From contig JAEKKN010000017.1 of NCBI GenBank assembly GCA_019510305.1, positions 1-64,000 of the forward strand: 64,000 bases of DNA, read 5' to 3'. The notes beneath the pieces are model-generated. The model did not search any database, was not told the DNA's origin, and saw only the letters and a program-made list of their open reading frames with translations. The stretch comes from Microbacterium sp. Its GTDB lineage: Bacteria; Actinomycetota; Actinomycetes; Actinomycetales; Microbacteriaceae. Shown here in pieces: positions 26,096 through 36,052 of the stretch. Both the position numbers and the translations under genes were made by a program. Within the stretch, counting starts at the first letter, position 1; every line of letters starts with the position of its first letter.

Positions 26096-28469
26096 ATGAC
26101 CACAGCTTGGACCGCCGCGTTCATCACACCCACGTCCACGACCGGCGTAACGGATGAGCCCGCGTCCTATCTCCGTCGCGAGTTCCACGTCAGGGAGCAG
26201 CCCGTCCGGGCGACTCTGCACGTGACTGCGCTCGGGATCGTGGAGCCGCACCTGAACGGGGCGGTTGTCGGCGATGAGGTTCTCGCGCCGGGCTGGACGT
26301 CCTACCGGCACCGTCTGGTGGTCAGCGCTCACACGGTCACCGATCAGATCCGGGTCGGCGCGAACGCTCTCGGCGCCGTCCTGGGAGAGGGGTGGGCGCT
26401 GGGCCGTCTGGGGTGGGAGGATCGGCGGAACCACTACGCGGAGCGCCCGGCACTCTGGTTGCAGCTCGAACTCGAGTACCTGGACGGCTCTGCCGATGTC
26501 ATCCGCACCGACTCCGAGTTCAGCGCCAGCACGGGCGGGGTGCGAGAGAACAGCATCTACGACGGGGAGACCTTCGACGCTCGCCTGGAACCGGTCGGAT
26601 GGGATCTCCCCGGATTCGACGACAGCGAGTGGGGGACCACGGAAGAGGTCGACTGGCCACTGGAATCGCTTGTCTCGCCCGTCGCGGAACCGATTCGTCG
26701 CATCGAGGAGCTCGAGCCGGTCGACATCTTGACGACGCCCACGGGACGCACCGTCGTGGATTTCGGACAGAATATCTCCGGCTGGGTGCGTCTGAGGGTC
26801 AAGGGCACGACGGGCACCACCATCACGCTGCGTCACGCGGAGGTCATGGTGGACGGTGAAGCCGACTTCGAGACCTTGCGCACGGCGAAAGCCACCGATT
26901 CCTATACGCTCCGCGGGCATGGCGTCGAGCAATGGGAACCCCGGTTCACCTTCCACGGATTCCGCTACCTGCAGCTCGACGGCTGGCCCGGCGAGCTCAC
27001 GGCCGACAGTGTGCGCGCCGTGGTCGTCCACTCCGATATGACGCGAACGGGCTGGTTGGAGACGTCGAACCCGCTGCTGAATCAACTGCATTCCAACGCT
27101 GTGTGGTCGATGTGTGACAACTTCGTCGGAGTGCCCACGGACTGCCCCCAGCGCGACGAACGGCTGGGCTGGACCGGATGTGCTGTCCACGCCGTCATCT
27201 CCGACGGCCCTGTGGAGCGACGTCGCGGTGAGCTTGCCCTGGACTCTGTACCGCGAGTACGGAGATGAGAGCATCCTCTCCGACGCCTACGACTCGATGA
27301 CGACCTTCATCCGCCAGGTCGCCGACCTTCTCGACGACGACGGATTGTGGAGTTCCGGCTTCCAGTACGGGGATTGGCTAGACCCGGATGCTCCCGCCGA
27401 CAACCCTGCGGGGGGCAAGACGGACCGACACCTCGTTGCGGCCGCGTACCTGTATCGCACGACCCGCGAGATGGCGGACACGGCCCAGGTCCTCGGACGC
27501 GCCGATGACCACGCGGAGTTCGCCTCGCTGGCCGCACGCGTCCGGACCGCGTTCCTCGACGAATACGTCACGGCGACGGGTCGTGTGGTCAACGAGAGCG
27601 CCACAGCGTACGCCCTCGCCGTCACGTTCGATCTGCTCAGCGCGGACCAGATGGCGCACGCCGGAGACCAGCTCGCGAAGATCGTCGCCCGTGCCGGGTA
27701 CCGGATCTCCACGGGCTTCGCGGGGACCCCGCTCGTCACCGACGCACTCACCGCCACCGGCCACCTGGACGAGGCGTACCTGCTGCTCCTGGAGACCAGC
27801 GCCCCGTCCTTCCTCTATCCGGTGACGATGGGTGCGACCACGATCTGGGAGCGGTGGGATTCGGTGCGCCCCGATGGCAGCATCAACCCCAGCGGCATGA
27901 CCTCCCTCAATCACTACGCTCTGGGCGCTGTGGTCGACTGGATGCACCGCACCATCGGAGGCCTCACCGCCACCGAACCGGGATACCGCGCCGTGAGGAT
28001 CGCGCCGCAGCCCGGTGGAGAGCTCACCTCTGCACGGCTGCGTCACACCACTCGATACGGCGACATCTCCGTCGCATGGGCGAAGGACGGCGACCAGGCC
28101 ACCGTGGACGTGACGATTCCGGAAGGAACGACCGGTGACGTCGTGCTTCCCTGGCATCCGGAGCAGTTGAGCGTGCCCGTCGGTGCCGGACATCACCACT
28201 GGGCGTACCAGATTGCTGAGGATGCCGCCGGTGTCCCGCTGTCGTTGGCCTCGACGTTGCGTGAAGTCGCCGATAACGCCAAGGCGTGGCGTGCATTCAC
28301 CGACGTGTTCGCCCGCCACTACCCGGGCATCCCGCTGGATGCCAAAGCCCCGGAAGCTGCAGCACTGCCCATCAGCACCCTCCTGGACTATGTCCCCGGC
28401 GCATCCGCGGAGTTCCGCTCCGAGATCGAAGCGTCACTGATCACCTCCTCGAATGGACTTCCCGCATGA
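26096..28469 (+). pseudogene. GH78 alpha-L-rhamnosidase, broken by an internal deletion and frameshift
   Basis: Two frames together give a GH78 enzyme. Residues 1-361 (26096-27178) carry the N-terminal beta domains and end in DCPQRDERLGWTG; the second frame takes up at about 27174 with PDVLST, then ALWSDVAVSLPWTLYREYGD, and runs to 28469 through the (alpha/alpha)6 barrel and C-terminal beta domain. In intact relatives about 40 residues lie between WTGD and PDVL; they are absent. The junction sits at ACCGGA (27173-27178), the short sequence expected at both ends of the lost piece. The first frame continues as nonsense to 27268. The enzyme would release rhamnose from imported glycosides; without the missing segment it should be inactive. 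Confidence 0.85.
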
Positions 28470-30655
28470 CTGTCGACATCAGCACTCTCAGCCTCGAGCA
28501 GAAGGCCTCTCTCCTCTCCGGGCAGGACTTCTGGTCCTCGCAGCCCATCCCGGAGGCGGGAATCCCATCCATCGTTCTGACCGATGGGCCGCACGGCATC
28601 CGTCGCCAGGACGCCGAATCCGACCACCTCGGAATCAATGACGCCCTGCCCTCCACCTGCTTCCCGCCGGCGGTGGCCGTCGGATCCAGCTGGGATCCCC
28701 AGATCGCCGCGCAGGTCGGGGCAGCGGTCGGGCGCGAGGGTCTCGCGTTCGGGATCGGGGTCGTCCTCGGCCCTGGCGTGAACATCAAACGGTCTCCGCT
28801 ATGCGGGCGCAACTTCGAGTACTACTCGGAGGACCCCCTGCTCTCCGGCGTACTGGCGACAGCTCACGTGAACGCCATGCAGGACGTGGGCCCGGGCGCT
28901 TCCGTGAAGCACTTCGCCGCGAACAACCAGGAGCACGAGCGGATGCGGATCAGCGCCGATGTCGACGAGCGCACCCTTCGTGAGATCTACCTTCCCGCGT
29001 TCGAGCGGGTCGTCACCGAAGCCGCCCCCGCGACGGTGATGGCCTCGTATAACAAGATCAACGGCGTGTACGCGTCTCAGAACCGGTGGCTGCTCACCGA
29101 CGTGCTCCGCAACGAGTGGGGATTCCAAGGCGCCGTCGTCTCCGACTGGGGCGCAGTCAGCAACCGTGTCGCGGGCGTCGCCGCGGGTATGGACCTCGAA
29201 ATGCCCGGCAACGGTGGCGGCACGGACCAGGAGATCGTCGATGCCGTACGCAACGGCACGCTGGATGAGCGGGTGGTCGATGAGTCCGTGCGCCGCGTGC
29301 TTGCACTCGCCGCGCGGCCCACACCGTCGAACGGGACGTTGGACGTGGACGCCCACCACACCCTGGCACGGACGCTGGCTGCAGATTCCATCGTGCTTCT
29401 GAAAAACGAAGACGACGCGCTGCCTGTTGCCGACGTCTCGCGGATCGCAGTGATCGGCCCCTTCGCCACGGACCCGCGGTTCCAAGGAGGAGGCAGCTCC
29501 CACATCAATGCCACGCGCACGGATGCCGCCCTGGACACCATCCGCGACCACGCCCTCTAGCGCGGCATCACCGTTGAGTACGCCACCGGGTTCCTCCTCG
29601 CCGACGGCGATGAAGATACGGACGCTCGCCGCGCAGAGGCAGCATCAACCGCTGCACGTGCAGACATCGCGATCGTGTTCGCGGGCCTGAGCGACCGCGA
29701 GGAATCTGAAGGCTTCGACCGCGAGACACTGCAGTTGCCTGCCGCTCAGATCGATCTCATCAAAGCGGTCGCAGCGGTCGCTCCCCGCACCGTGGTGGTC
29801 CTTTCCAACGGCGGCGTGGTCTCCCTCGAAGGATGGCACGACGACGTCGATGCCATCGTCGAAGGGTGGCTTCTCGGACAGGCCGGCGGATCGGCCATCG
29901 CAGACGTGCTGTTCGGAGTCGTGAATCCTTCCGGGCATCTCGCGGAGACGATTCCTCTGCGCCTGGAGGACAACCCCAGCTGGAACAACTTCCCTGGCGA
30001 GCAAGGACATGTCCGCTACGGCGAGGGCGTGATGGTCGGGTACCGACACTACGAGACTGCAGGCATTCCGGTGAGGTACCCGTTCGGACACGGACTCTCC
30101 TACACGACATTCGCGACAACCGGACTGGAGATCGAACAGGCCGGCTCGGACGCCGTGACCGTCCGCGTGACCGTCACCAACACCGGCACGAGGACCGGCA
30201 AGCACGTGGTGCAACTTTACGTTGCCACCGACGCAGGTCCTGTCCGCCGTCCCGCGCGGGAGCTGCGCTCCTTCGCAAAGATCAGCCTCGAACCCGGCCA
30301 CACGGAGACCGTCGAACTCACGCTCGGTCGGCGGGCATTCGCGTACTGGGACGTCGAGCTGAGTCAGTGGGTGGTGCCGGCGGGGGAATACCGTATCCAG
30401 GTCGGCGAGAACGTGTCCACCATCGTTGCGGAACACTCCGTCACGCTGGAGGGAGACGTCGTCGTCCGTGCCCTCACGATGGCATCGGGGCTGACCGAGG
30501 AGCAGGCGCAGCAGGCAGAGCAGAATCCTGATGCCCTGAAGATGGTCGAGTCGATGCCGATGCAGCAGTTCCTCACCTTCACCAATGGGGCGTTTCCCCT
30601 CGAGATGCTGGAGCAGCTCATGGCCCTCAGTACGGACGAACCCGCGAACGCGTGA
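28466..30655 (+). pseudogene. GH3-family beta-glycosidase interrupted by an in-frame TAG
   Basis: One reading frame of 730 codons covers a full GH3 enzyme, with a single TAG at 29558-29560. The first part (364 residues) has LTDGPHGIR, KHFAANNQE, the nucleophile in AVVSDWGAV and the start of the C-domain (IAVIGPFATDPRFQGGGSSHIN). After the TAG the same frame continues with RGITVEYA, then VFAGLSDREESEGFDRETL and the fibronectin-III tail. The protein homology is unbroken across the stop, so a point change from CAG, GAG or AAG is likely. A GTG at 29675 could start a C-terminal fragment. Its start overlaps the GH78 stop (ATGA). It would have acted on beta-glucosides in the same pathway. Confidence 0.85.
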
Positions 30656-30701
30656 CCGGCCGGGCAACGGCCATCTTCACCCTCGATTGAACGGAATCAT
30701 C

Positions 30702-31472
30702 ATGCCCCGCCTCGACACCAAATCCATCATCGTGACCGGTGCTGCCTCCGGAATCGGACGCGGCACGGTGCTGCGTCTTCTCGACGAGGGTGCGCGCGTC
30801 GCCGCCCTCGACCTCAGCGACGACACGCTCGCCGCTCTCGCGGACAGCGTGCCAGCAGAGCACCGGGACCGCCTGTTCACCCACCGCGTCGATATCTCTG
30901 ATGAAGAGTCGGCGAAGACAGCGGTTGCCGCAGTCCTTGCTGAGTTCGGGTCGCTCGACGCGCTGGTGAATGCCGCCGGCATCCTCTTCGGAGACCACAC
31001 ACACGAGGTCACCCTGGAACGGTGGAACAAGATCATCAACGTCAACCTCACGGGGACGTTCCTGGTCACCCGCGAAGCTCTGCCGAGTCTGATCGCGACC
31101 CCCGGCGGTGTCATCATCAATTTCGCCTCGACGTCCGCGTTCTTCGCCCACCCCTACATGGCCGCATACTCCGCGTCGAAGGGCGCTATTGCAGCCTTCA
31201 CCCACTCCATCGCTCTCGAGTACGCCAAGCAGGGGCTGCGAGCAATCAGCGTCGTCCCCGGCGGTATCACGAGCGGAATCACCAGCACCACCGCGCAGAA
31301 CCTTCCGGCCGACACCGACTGGTCTCTGTTCACCAACCTCCAGGCTCGCCTCGGCGACGGCTCTCAAGGGACGCCGGAGAACGTCGCGGGGATCATCGCA
31401 ACCCTGATCTCCGACGACGGTGCCTTCATCACGGGAACCGAGATCCGCATCGATGGCGGCGCACACATGTGA
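30702..31472 (+). CDS. short-chain dehydrogenase/reductase (SDR)
   Basis: A 256-residue classical SDR. Visible are the nucleotide-binding TGAASGIG (residues 12-19), NAAG (90-93), and the catalytic S143, Y156 and K160 (YSASK). The acidic residue at the end of the second strand (ALDLSD) suggests NAD rather than NADP. The substrate is not readable; in this operon, after GH78 and GH3, it could oxidise a released sugar (for example L-rhamnose, as in the non-phosphorylating rhamnose pathway) or reduce an aglycone. It starts 46 bases after the GH3 stop and ends the LacI-3 unit. Confidence 0.85.
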   Translation: MPRLDTKSIIVTGAASGIGRGTVLRLLDEGARVAALDLSDDTLAALADSVPAEHRDRLFTHRVDISDEESAKTAVAAVLAEFGSLDALVNAAGILFGDHTHEVTLERWNKIINVNLTGTFLVTREALPSLIATPGGVIINFASTSAFFAHPYMAAYSASKGAIAAFTHSIALEYAKQGLRAISVVPGGITSGITSTTAQNLPADTDWSLFTNLQARLGDGSQGTPENVAGIIATLISDDGAFITGTEIRIDGGAHM

Positions 31473-31860
31473 CGGGGATGTGATCTCAGTTGTCTCCGGA
31501 ATACCCGGCCTTACAGGTGTCCCGAGTCGCGGGATTGACTCGACACACAGCGGACGCGCGCTTCTCAACGTGCACCAAAGTTGGTCGGCGAGCGGTGGCT
31601 GTCGGAGCGGGACCTGCACGGCTACCGCGACGCAGCCTGGGCGCCGAACCGCGCCGGAACCTTGACGCGCCTCCGGGCGCGCCAGCTTCGCGCGCTCGGA
31701 AGCCTGAGGAGGGCTGGTGATTCCAACGTAGGATTTCGCCATCTAGCCTGGAACGCAGCCGCCCGGATCGATGCCAACTAGCGCGGAAACCGCCAGATCT
31801 TCGCCATCTGGATCCGGAACCTACACTGACCTGCGGATTCCGGCTGAACTCGGCGAACAC
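31473..31860. other. intergenic region between convergent genes
   Basis: 388 bases between the SDR and the minus-strand phosphotransferase. The 10-base TTCGCCATCT occurs twice (31735-31744 and 31800-31809). No gene, terminator or operator could be supported. Confidence 0.4.
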
Positions 31861-32730
31861 CTAGGGCGCTGCGGACAGGACTTCGGCCAGCACACGCTGC
31901 TGAGATCTGCCGGGATCTGGGCTGGACTGGTCCGACATGGTCACAAGTGCTTTCCAGAGAGCCCATCCTCGCGCGCGTTGCCATGTTGCATCATCGAGAC
32001 CGACCGACTCGCGAAACGCCGTACGCGCCTCGCCATCGAAGTAGGTCCACGCGATGACGAGATCACACGCAGGGTCGCCGATCCCGCATGTCCCGAAATC
32101 GATGACTGCCGAGAGCCTTCCGTCCTCTGCGAGGAGGTTGCCGGTGGCGACGTCTCCGTGAAACCAGACGGGCTCGGATTCCCACGCAGACGTCGTCGCG
32201 GCGAGCCAGATCTCTCGGCATCGCTCCGCATCGACATCGTCTCCCAGACGATCGAGGGCGATCTGCACTTGATCGCTGTACACGCTCGGGTGACAGCCGC
32301 GGTAGAAGGAATGTCGACCCGCTGAGGCGCCCGCACCTGCCGGGAGGGTTCTCAGCGCGCGCAACACGGATCCCAGATCGTCGGCCAAGGAGACCCGGTC
32401 GATCAGCGAACTCTCGTCGATCGGGTCGCCGGGCAACCATCGACGTACGGACCAAGGAAGCGGGTAGTCCTTGTTGGGCGCTCCGACCGCCATGACACCG
32501 GGGACAGGAACCGGAAGTTTCCCGTCGAGGAACTCGAGCGCGCGCCTCTCCTTATCGACGGCCGCGGCATATGCCTCGCCACTGGGCAACCGCACGGACA
32601 GGTCATCTCCCAGGCGGAACGTCCGGTTGTCCCACCCCTGTCGGGGAACCGGGCGAACGCGCAGCGTGCTCCAGTGCGGAAACTGCTCCGATACGAGGGC
32701 GGCGACCAGGGGCTCGTCGATATCGATCAT
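31861..32730 (-). CDS. aminoglycoside phosphotransferase (APH)-fold kinase
   Basis: A 289-residue protein of the APH/choline-kinase fold. The catalytic loop HGDVATGNLL (H191, D193, N198) and the metal-binding IDFGTCGIGDPACDL (D211) are complete, and the N-terminal GWDNRTFRLGDDLSVRLPS is typical of the actinobacterial group annotated as aminoglycoside phosphotransferases. Most such proteins phosphorylate small molecules other than drugs, so resistance should not be assumed. ATG 32730 was chosen because GGGAGG precedes it; the frame runs further upstream without homology. It stands alone between two unrelated units, downstream of the secreted hexosaminidase on the same strand but separated from it by a strong terminator. 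Confidence 0.8.
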   Translation of the reverse strand: MIDIDEPLVAALVSEQFPHWSTLRVRPVPRQGWDNRTFRLGDDLSVRLPSGEAYAAAVDKERRALEFLDGKLPVPVPGVMAVGAPNKDYPLPWSVRRWLPGDPIDESSLIDRVSLADDLGSVLRALRTLPAGAGASAGRHSFYRGCHPSVYSDQVQIALDRLGDDVDAERCREIWLAATTSAWESEPVWFHGDVATGNLLAEDGRLSAVIDFGTCGIGDPACDLVIAWTYFDGEARTAFRESVGLDDATWQRARGWALWKALVTMSDQSSPDPGRSQQRVLAEVLSAAP

Positions 32731-32906
32731 GTTTCCTCCCACCGCTTCACCGTGGCCGAGCGAAGATTCCTCGGAGTCAAGGGCTCGCGACAAAGCGTAT
32801 CCCGCCGTGCCGTTCGTTGAACCTGTCCTCAATCGGGCACGCGACGTGGGGTCTCTGTCTGGGCGCGTGCGATGGTCGTCGCAGCTCAAGGCGTGAAACG
32901 CCAGAC

Positions 32907-32940
32907 GGCGGGGAACGTGCCTTTCGGCACGCGCCCCGCC
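32907..32940 (-). terminator. terminator of the hexosaminidase gene
   Basis: Stem GGCGGGG with CCCCGCC enclosing a second stem GTGCC with GGCAC and a TTTC loop, 29 bases past the hexosaminidase stop at 32969. Very stable; no T-run is needed in these genomes. Confidence 0.8.
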
Positions 32941-32968
32941 GCCCATGTGCAGAGGCTGAACAGGATGC

Positions 32969-35953
32969 TCAGAGGATGAACTGGGCTCCCTGCCACCCCT
33001 GGCCGACACGGTTGGCCGGCGTGAACATGTTCCCGGTGAACACGCCGGTGTTGACGAACTCGAGCAGAGAGCCCGCCGAGTCGGTCGTGAGCAGATCGGC
33101 CTGCGAGTCGCCGTTGAGATCGGTGACGATCGGCAGTCGCGATGCGCTCCAGTCGGACCCGACCTGTACGCGGGGGGCGAAGGTCGGGATTCCGCCCGTG
33201 CATCCCGTGTTCCGATAGGCGAACAGCTTGCCGTCGCCGAGGACGGCCAGCAGATCAGCGCGGCCGTCGCCGTTGAGCTCGACGGCCTCGAGCTTCAGAG
33301 TGCCCGTCCAGCCGGTTCCGATGAGCCCCGTCGTGGAGAACATCGAGCCCGAGAACGTCCCGCTGTTGTCGAATGCGCGCAGCGCTCCGGTGCCGTCGAT
33401 GGTCAGGATGTCGGAATCGCGGTCGCCGCACAGGTCGCCGACGATCGGGAGCTGCGCCGAAGACCATCCCTGTCCGACCTTGACTCCGGGATCGGTGAAC
33501 GCCGGAACGTTGTTCGTGCACCCGGTGTTGCGGTACGCCATCAGGTCGCCGTTGGCCAGCACACCCAGCAGGTCGGCCCGTCCGTCGGCGTTGAGGTCTG
33601 TCGCCTTCAGGCTCAGATTGCCCTGCCAGCCCTGACCGATCTGCACCGGTGACGCGTACAGGTTCGCGAACGACCCGGAATTGGCCCGATACCTCAGCGC
33701 GCCGGTCGACTCGACCTGGATGATGTCGAGCTGCCGATCACCGCAGAACTCGCCGACGATGGGCAGTCGCGCAGAAGAGTATCCGGAGCCGACGGTGTAC
33801 GACACGTCGCCGAAGTACGTCGCGCCGTCCTGGTTGGACTGTCCGCTCGTGGTGGAGACGTTCGGGTACGCCTTGAGGGTCCCGTCTGCCATCACTCCGA
33901 GCAGATCCGAGCGCCCAGTGCCGGCGAGGTCGCCGAGTTCTGTTCCTCGCGCCAGTGCGAACGACAGGAACGGGTCGAGCACGCCGACCCCCACACGGGC
34001 CTCATTGGCGCTGATCTGCGCGACGAGCGCGACCAGCTGCGTGCGCTTCTGGTTCATCGTCGCGGTGTCGCCCGCGCTCTCAGCGACCAGAGCCGCCACC
34101 GCCAGCTCTCCGGCCTGACCGTAGAGGCTCGCCTTGTCGAACCAGCGGCCGCCCTCCGCTTTCAGAAGAGGATTGGCGCCGGCCTCGCGGAGGGTCGTGA
34201 CACTGTTCTTGAGAGCAGTGAAGGCGGCCGTGAGCTCGACTCCCGCGGCGGGGACGCCGCTGTTCGCGTGCCATGCCGCGCGGAACGCAGCGATCTTCGC
34301 GCCGATCCCCGCGGATTCGACGGAGCTCAACGACGATGCGTAGTTGTTCTCCGCGAAAGCGCGCAGTGCCGCGGTTCGAGAGCCGCCCAACGCGGCCACC
34401 GAGGCCTCCCAGGAGGACGGTGCGTCGTACGCGGTCGGGTTCCACGCGAAGTCCGCTGCGGTGAACAAGGCGAGCTGCGAGAACTCCGCCTCGTTCATCG
34501 CGTTGAAGTAGATGCCCTCGCTGGCTGCAGCGAGAGTCTTGTCTCGACCCTCCAGCGGTCCGAGCAGCAGCCGATCCGCGTCGAACCGGTCGGCGTAGTC
34601 GTTCACCGGATAGTTGTCCCAGATCGCGAGCGATCGTCCTCCGAACGCGGTCTCCGCATCCGTGAATTCGCCGAGCGGGATCGTCGGTGAGATGACCTCT
34701 CGCCCACTCCAGAACAGCGTCGCCTTGGGGGTCAGCTGCTGGGCGAGGCGCGTGCGGTACTGGCTCACCTGCGTGCCGTGGTACTCGGTGGGGACCACCA
34801 GGAGCGGGCGAGCGCCCGTCTTGGTGTCGAGCCACGCCTGGACCTCGTTGACGACCCCGGCCTGCAGTGACGCCAGAGCCTGGTCCGAGGTGCCCAGAGG
34901 GCTGGTCCCGCTTCCGTATGCGGCCTTGTCGGCCGCGCAGCCGAAGTCGTCGGCGATGTCGTCCCAGGCGACGGTGAACTGGCGGACTCCCGCCGTCCAG
35001 AGCTGCTCGAAACGATCGATGAGCAGATCGGTCTGACCGGGCGTCGAGAAGCACATGCCAAGCGCGGGAGCCATCGGGGCCTGCGGCGAGACGCGATAGA
35101 TGTACTCGACGTGCCGTGCTGCGCTCAGCGCGACGATCTGCTGGATCTTCGTGAGGTCGGTGGCGGAGTACGGGGTGGACCACAGGTTGCCGGTGTGCAG
35201 ATCCTGTGCGGGGCCGTAGAAGTAGGTGTCCATCTTGTTCCGGGCGAGGAACTCGATGTGAGACTTCTCCTGGTCGAGCGACCAGTGATCCGGATCGCTG
35301 TAGAACGACTGCATCCCCGCGCGGACTTTGAAAGCCGGTGCGTCGCGGACGGTGAGCTTCCAGACCTTGCTCCCGGCCGAGCCTGTCGACAGGACCTGCC
35401 GAAGGCTCTGTGCGGCGTAGTAGGTGCCGGTCTTGTCGACGCCAGACAGCACGATGCGCATGCGACCCTGCGCATCGGTCCCGGCCGCGAGGACGTATCC
35501 GTCTGCGGCCAGACCGCCTGGGCCGGTGGCGCCGAGGGCTGTCAGTGCGCCGGCGCTCGCAGAATTCTCCGCGGGTCCGCCGACGTACACGGTCGCGCCG
35601 GACCCCGGGTCGGTGCTCGCCACCGTCGCCGAGGTGCCCGTGGCGGTGAGGAGCGACTTGGTCAGGGCGACGGCTGCGGGGTCGGCGCCGGTCGGTGCGA
35701 CGAGGGTGACGCTCGACGGCAGTGTCATCTGCTGTCCGGATGAGGTCAGCTGCAGCGGCCGGGGCCAGATGACGGGCCCGGTCGCGGCGGCAGCGGCGAC
35801 GGTTGTGGTGGTGGGGGAGACGACGCCGGATGGTGCGGTCTCGAGCGCGGAGGCTGCGACCGGAGTCGCGAGCCCTCCGACGAGCGTTGCGGACGCGATC
35901 AGCCCGAGGGCCGTTCTGCGCCGCGCGCGGAGGTGACGGGGAGAGGACTTCAT
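32969..35953 (-). CDS. secreted GH84 beta-N-acetylglucosaminidase with FG-GAP/VCBS repeats
   Basis: A 994-residue exported protein. Signal peptide: residues 1-36 (RARRRTALGLIASATLVGGLA, then an AxA site). About 60-190 is the beta-domain found before GH20 and GH84 catalytic modules; 195-480 is the GH84 barrel, with the paired catalytic aspartates in AWDDIADDF (D331, D332). An alpha-helical module follows (480-680), and then about six FG-GAP-like repeats with calcium-type loops (DLNADGRADLL, ELNGDGRADLL) form a propeller, probably for binding polymer or cell surface. It should cut GlcNAc from glycoproteins, hyaluronan or chitin-like glycans outside the cell. A near-perfect DasR box lies 53 bases upstream of its start, tying it to the GntR regulator and importer next door. 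Confidence 0.87.
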   Translation of the reverse strand: MKSSPRHLRARRRTALGLIASATLVGGLATPVAASALETAPSGVVSPTTTTVAAAAATGPVIWPRPLQLTSSGQQMTLPSSVTLVAPTGADPAAVALTKSLLTATGTSATVASTDPGSGATVYVGGPAENSASAGALTALGATGPGGLAADGYVLAAGTDAQGRMRIVLSGVDKTGTYYAAQSLRQVLSTGSAGSKVWKLTVRDAPAFKVRAGMQSFYSDPDHWSLDQEKSHIEFLARNKMDTYFYGPAQDLHTGNLWSTPYSATDLTKIQQIVALSAARHVEYIYRVSPQAPMAPALGMCFSTPGQTDLLIDRFEQLWTAGVRQFTVAWDDIADDFGCAADKAAYGSGTSPLGTSDQALASLQAGVVNEVQAWLDTKTGARPLLVVPTEYHGTQVSQYRTRLAQQLTPKATLFWSGREVISPTIPLGEFTDAETAFGGRSLAIWDNYPVNDYADRFDADRLLLGPLEGRDKTLAAASEGIYFNAMNEAEFSQLALFTAADFAWNPTAYDAPSSWEASVAALGGSRTAALRAFAENNYASSLSSVESAGIGAKIAAFRAAWHANSGVPAAGVELTAAFTALKNSVTTLREAGANPLLKAEGGRWFDKASLYGQAGELAVAALVAESAGDTATMNQKRTQLVALVAQISANEARVGVGVLDPFLSFALARGTELGDLAGTGRSDLLGVMADGTLKAYPNVSTTSGQSNQDGATYFGDVSYTVGSGYSSARLPIVGEFCGDRQLDIIQVESTGALRYRANSGSFANLYASPVQIGQGWQGNLSLKATDLNADGRADLLGVLANGDLMAYRNTGCTNNVPAFTDPGVKVGQGWSSAQLPIVGDLCGDRDSDILTIDGTGALRAFDNSGTFSGSMFSTTGLIGTGWTGTLKLEAVELNGDGRADLLAVLGDGKLFAYRNTGCTGGIPTFAPRVQVGSDWSASRLPIVTDLNGDSQADLLTTDSAGSLLEFVNTGVFTGNMFTPANRVGQGWQGAQFIL

Positions 35954-36005
35954 GGGAGAGCGCCCTTCTGGCGGGGCCGCACGGATTGCGGCACTTACGC
36001 CAGAT

Positions 36006-36021
36006 ACTGGTCTAGAGCAGT
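36006..36021. promoter_or_regulatory. DasR-type operator (dre) before the hexosaminidase
   Basis: ACTGGTCTAGAGCAGT matches the Streptomyces dre consensus ACTGGTCTAGACCAGT at 15 of 16 bases. CTAG itself is rare in high-GC DNA. It lies between the GntR gene and the GH84 start. Confidence 0.85.
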
Positions 36022-36052
36022 TTGGCTGTCAAGGGTGTTCCCGGATCCGGGC

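Noticed and set aside
29558..29675. Programmed readthrough or recoding of the TAG in the GH3 gene
   Set aside because: No stem-loop or known recoding signal is visible after the TAG, and the neighbouring GH78 gene is also broken, so decay or error is simpler.
31735..31809. Direct repeat TTCGCCATCT twice, 65 bases apart, as possible attachment site or regulator site
   Set aside because: Ten bases, two copies, no integrase, no palindrome and no gene start nearby.
31861..32730. Antibiotic-resistance gene (aminoglycoside phosphotransferase)
   Set aside because: Only the fold motifs are visible. Most actinobacterial APH-fold proteins act on other small molecules, and nothing in the context suggests resistance.
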